Positions 4,444 to 6,268 of a stretch of DNA of 6,268 nucleotides are shown in pieces. Below the pieces are notes generated by a model that saw only the letters and a list, made by a program, of their open reading frames with translations, searched no databases and was not told the origin of the DNA. The position numbers and the translations under genes were made by a program. The stretch is from positions 1 through 6,268 of the forward strand of contig DASUFH010000422.1 in NCBI GenBank assembly GCA_036274645.1, written 5' to 3'. Source of the stretch: DASUFH01 sp036274645 (GTDB taxonomy: Bacteria; Acidobacteriota; Terriglobia; 20CM-2-55-15). Each line of letters begins with the position of its first letter. Positions within the stretch are counted from its first letter, which is position 1.

Positions 4444-6180
4444 ATGCAAACTGAAGGCAAACAGATCGTGCTCTCCGCTCCGCTGACCGAAATGATCGAC
4501 CACGCTGGCTACTTCATACAAATGGGCATGGCATCGATGCCGGTTTGGCTGCAGTTCATCTTTGATAAGAAATATCCCGGATGGAACTCTGTTAAACACT
4601 TTCCCGACGGATCGGCGCAGTTCGCGCCGGCCGGTCTGCGCGTGCTGGAAAAGGTGCTCGCGCGCGAATTCGGTAAAGACGACGTGGTGGTCTGTTATCC
4701 GGAGGATCTCGAACGTTTCGTCGGTCCAAGAACGCGCGCTGTCGCCGTCTCCACCCACAATCCAGTGGGTGTGACATTTGCTTCGGGCGTTTACGCGTCG
4801 ATTTTCGGCACGTCAAAGGAAACCATCAACGCGCACCATGCGCGCCTGCTGTTCAACAAGATATCGGCCAGCCCGTACCGGTCCGGTTTCAAGCTGATCG
4901 TGGGCGGCTCCGGCGGCTGGCAGATCCTGAAGTCGGAAGTCGGGCAGTCGTTCGGCATCGACTGCGTCGTTGATGGACGCAGCGAATCCACTGAAACGAT
5001 CGCGTTGTTCAAGCGCGCCCTGGCCGGTGAGGATCTGCCGCTGGAGATCACCGTTTCGCATCCGCCTCTCGCGGAGGCGATCCTTGTGCCCGACAAGCCG
5101 ACCACATTCGGCGTCGTCGAGATGACCACCGGGTGCGGCCGCCGCTGCCAGTTCTGCATGCCGGACCTGAATCCGCAGCTGGCGGTACCCAAGGACACGA
5201 TGATGTCGGCGGTTGCGGCCAACGTGGCGAACGGCAACGAACAGATCTCGCTGGCGACTGAAGACATGTTCATCTGGGGCCAGGTGCATACGAACACGCC
5301 CTTCTTCTTTCCCAACCGGGAAGCGCTGCTCGATCTCTACAGCAGCGTCGTGAACTATCCCGGGGTGAAGCACCACGTGCTCAGCCACTGCACGATCGCG
5401 CCGGCCGTTGTCGACCCGATTCTCATTCAGAGACTCTCCGAACTCATGCTCGACAAGAGTCCGATCCATCTGCACACGCTCAGTTCCCATCCGAAAAAGA
5501 AGGCGCTTGTGCCTCTGATCGGCCTGGAAACCGGCTCGGTTCGCATGGCGCGGGAAGTGATGCCGAGCAAGGGCGTGCCGTTTTCCATCGACGACTGGCC
5601 GAGCGTCGTGCTGCGCGGTCTGGAGATTCTCAACAAGAACAACTGGTTCCCGATGCTCACACTGATGGTGGGCAACCCCGGCGAGACAGACGATGACGTG
5701 AAGGCGACGCTCGATCTGCTGCATGAGATGGAATGCCGGAACCTGTTCGGGTTCATGGTGCCGTCCGTGTTCACGCCGCTCGTAGGGACACGCATGGAAC
5801 ACGGCAACGGCGTGCGGCAGACCCGACAGCTGACACCGCTGCAGTGGCAGCTCATCATGCGGTGCTGGAAGCTGAACCTGCGTCCAGGTCTTTACAGCTG
5901 GTGGGGACCGGCGGCCTGGCGCATCGGCGCCGTCGGTTTGTGGCTGGCGCGCCTGCGGCGCATGAACGGACCGAACTTCACCTACCCGCTCCTCAACTTT
6001 GCCGGCGCGCTGCCCGAATCCTGGATGTACAAGGCGGGCAAGCTCTATGAGCCAAAACGGATCGAACTCAAGACACGCGCCGACCTGCTCGCGTCGATTC
6101 GGCCCGGCCACTGGAAGTACCTGCGAGCCGACTGTGGCGATCTGCCCGAGGCCATGCGTCAGGAACCCGTGACGGTCTGA
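4444..6180 (+). CDS. Radical SAM protein with B12-binding-like N-terminal region, reaction unknown
   Basis: A 578-residue protein of the broad cobalamin-binding-like radical SAM group (COG1032 type). The N-terminal region (about 1-200) starts QIVLSAPLTEMIDHAGYF, contains VAVSTHNPVGVTFASG (101-116) and KLIVGGSGGWQI (150-161), and resembles the Rossmann-like B12-binding fold. No DxHxxG cobalamin-ligand motif is seen, so cofactor binding is uncertain. The [4Fe-4S] motif is C231-x3-C235-x2-C238 in TTGCGRRCQFCMPDLNPQ. Later radical SAM core elements are LATEDMFIWGQ (270-280), GLETGSVRMARE (360-371) and LMVGNPGETDDDV (407-419). The C-terminal 130 residues are rich in Trp/Arg/aromatics (YSWWGPAAWRIGAVGLWLAR, 484-503) and may touch the membrane or substrate. 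ATG 4444 is preferred. A stop lies at 4396-4398 with no ATG, GTG or TTG between, and the family-like sequence starts straight away. GC-ending codons match smc and purC. The substrate cannot be inferred from its neighbours. Confidence 0.9.
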   Translation: MQTEGKQIVLSAPLTEMIDHAGYFIQMGMASMPVWLQFIFDKKYPGWNSVKHFPDGSAQFAPAGLRVLEKVLAREFGKDDVVVCYPEDLERFVGPRTRAVAVSTHNPVGVTFASGVYASIFGTSKETINAHHARLLFNKISASPYRSGFKLIVGGSGGWQILKSEVGQSFGIDCVVDGRSESTETIALFKRALAGEDLPLEITVSHPPLAEAILVPDKPTTFGVVEMTTGCGRRCQFCMPDLNPQLAVPKDTMMSAVAANVANGNEQISLATEDMFIWGQVHTNTPFFFPNREALLDLYSSVVNYPGVKHHVLSHCTIAPAVVDPILIQRLSELMLDKSPIHLHTLSSHPKKKALVPLIGLETGSVRMAREVMPSKGVPFSIDDWPSVVLRGLEILNKNNWFPMLTLMVGNPGETDDDVKATLDLLHEMECRNLFGFMVPSVFTPLVGTRMEHGNGVRQTRQLTPLQWQLIMRCWKLNLRPGLYSWWGPAAWRIGAVGLWLARLRRMNGPNFTYPLLNFAGALPESWMYKAGKLYEPKRIELKTRADLLASIRPGHWKYLRADCGDLPEAMRQEPVTV

Positions 6181-6186
6181 TCTGCT

Positions 6187-6209
6187 CCCCATTGTAGGGG
6201 CGGTCTCCC
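6187..6209 (+). repeat. Possible fragment of a dispersed GTAGGGGCGG-type repeat
   Basis: CCCC-ATTGTA-GGGG (6187-6200) is a short inverted repeat that runs into CGGTCTCCC. The string TTGTAGGGGCGGTCTCCC resembles the ends of dispersed palindromic intergenic repeats in some GC-rich environmental genomes, where it is usually followed by a complementary GACCGCCC arm. That arm is missing here and AAGGAACTAG follows instead, so this would be a truncated copy. The identification is from memory of the motif style only. Confidence 0.25.
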
Positions 6210-6210
6210 A

Positions 6211-6267
6211 AGGAACTAGATCAATAACCGCTTTGTTTTCAACAAAGCGGTTATTGATTTAGTTTTT
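6211..6267 (+). terminator. Very long hairpin, likely intrinsic terminator of the radical SAM gene
   Basis: ATCAATAACCGCTTTGTT (6220-6237) and its exact complement at 6241-6258 form an 18-bp perfect stem with a 3-nt loop (TTC). The pairing extends outward through 6211-6219 and 6259-6267, including three G-U pairs, for 27 pairs in total. Five T close the element (6263-6267), and the segment TTAGTTTTT provides a U-rich end on the plus strand. It starts 31 bp after the radical SAM stop. The stem is much longer and more AT-rich than ordinary terminators, so it may be a mobile palindromic element used as a terminator. The window ends one base later. Confidence 0.75.
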
Positions 6268-6268
6268 G

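Noticed and set aside
4306..4758. 150-codon minus-strand ORF across the control region and the radical SAM start
   Set aside because: It overlaps the start of a confident gene and the promoter elements, shows no family motifs, and is in a different frame from the better supported 36-codon ORF.
5231..5300. Search for a second iron-sulphur cluster motif in the radical SAM protein
   Set aside because: Only scattered cysteines occur outside C231/C235/C238, with no second CxxC-type grouping, so an auxiliary cluster is not supported.
4813..6192. 459-codon minus-strand ORF opposite the radical SAM gene
   Set aside because: It lies antisense to a gene with clear family motifs. Long antisense frames are expected with high third-position GC. 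Its translation is Arg/His/Gln-rich with no recognisable domain.

Overview
The window looks like chromosomal DNA from a GC-rich (roughly 60% by eye) bacterium, most plausibly an Acidobacteriota member or a close relative. That placement is inference. It rests on the style of the SMC C-terminus (TMEEPGISKIVSVRLN), the gene set and the codon use. No rRNA, tRNA, CRISPR array, transposase or phage gene is visible.

Layout. Positions 2-4160 hold four plus-strand genes with gaps of 22, 25 and 32 bp, so probably one operon. They are the C-terminal two thirds of the chromosome-condensation ATPase SMC (5' end outside the window), purC (SAICAR synthetase, purine biosynthesis), a CvpA-family four-helix membrane protein, and a 69-residue Fis-type helix-turn-helix protein. 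From about 3565 to 4060 third-position GC drops sharply, with the change falling inside cvpA.

Positions 4161-4443 are a 283-bp intergenic region with unusual structure. A 9-bp stem-loop follows the Fis-like gene. A 36-codon minus-strand ORF (4333 down to 4223) encodes a likely single-span membrane microprotein. It has a perfect TATAAT only 9 bp before its ATG, flanked by a CGTCCC/GGGACG inverted repeat. Two palindromic AAGCTTGT-containing sites come next, the second overlapping a plausible -35 for the rightward gene.

Positions 4444-6180 encode a 578-residue radical SAM enzyme with a B12-binding-like N-terminal region and a CxxxCxxC cluster motif. Its reaction is not recognised. It lacks a Shine-Dalgarno sequence, and the predicted promoter would place the transcript start at or next to its ATG.

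Positions 6181-6268 hold a possible repeat fragment and an exceptionally long hairpin (18 perfect pairs, extendable to 27 with three G-U pairs), which probably terminates the radical SAM transcript. The left side is ordinary housekeeping DNA. The best candidate for something undescribed is the divergent microprotein/radical SAM pair and its compact, possibly leaderless, control region.
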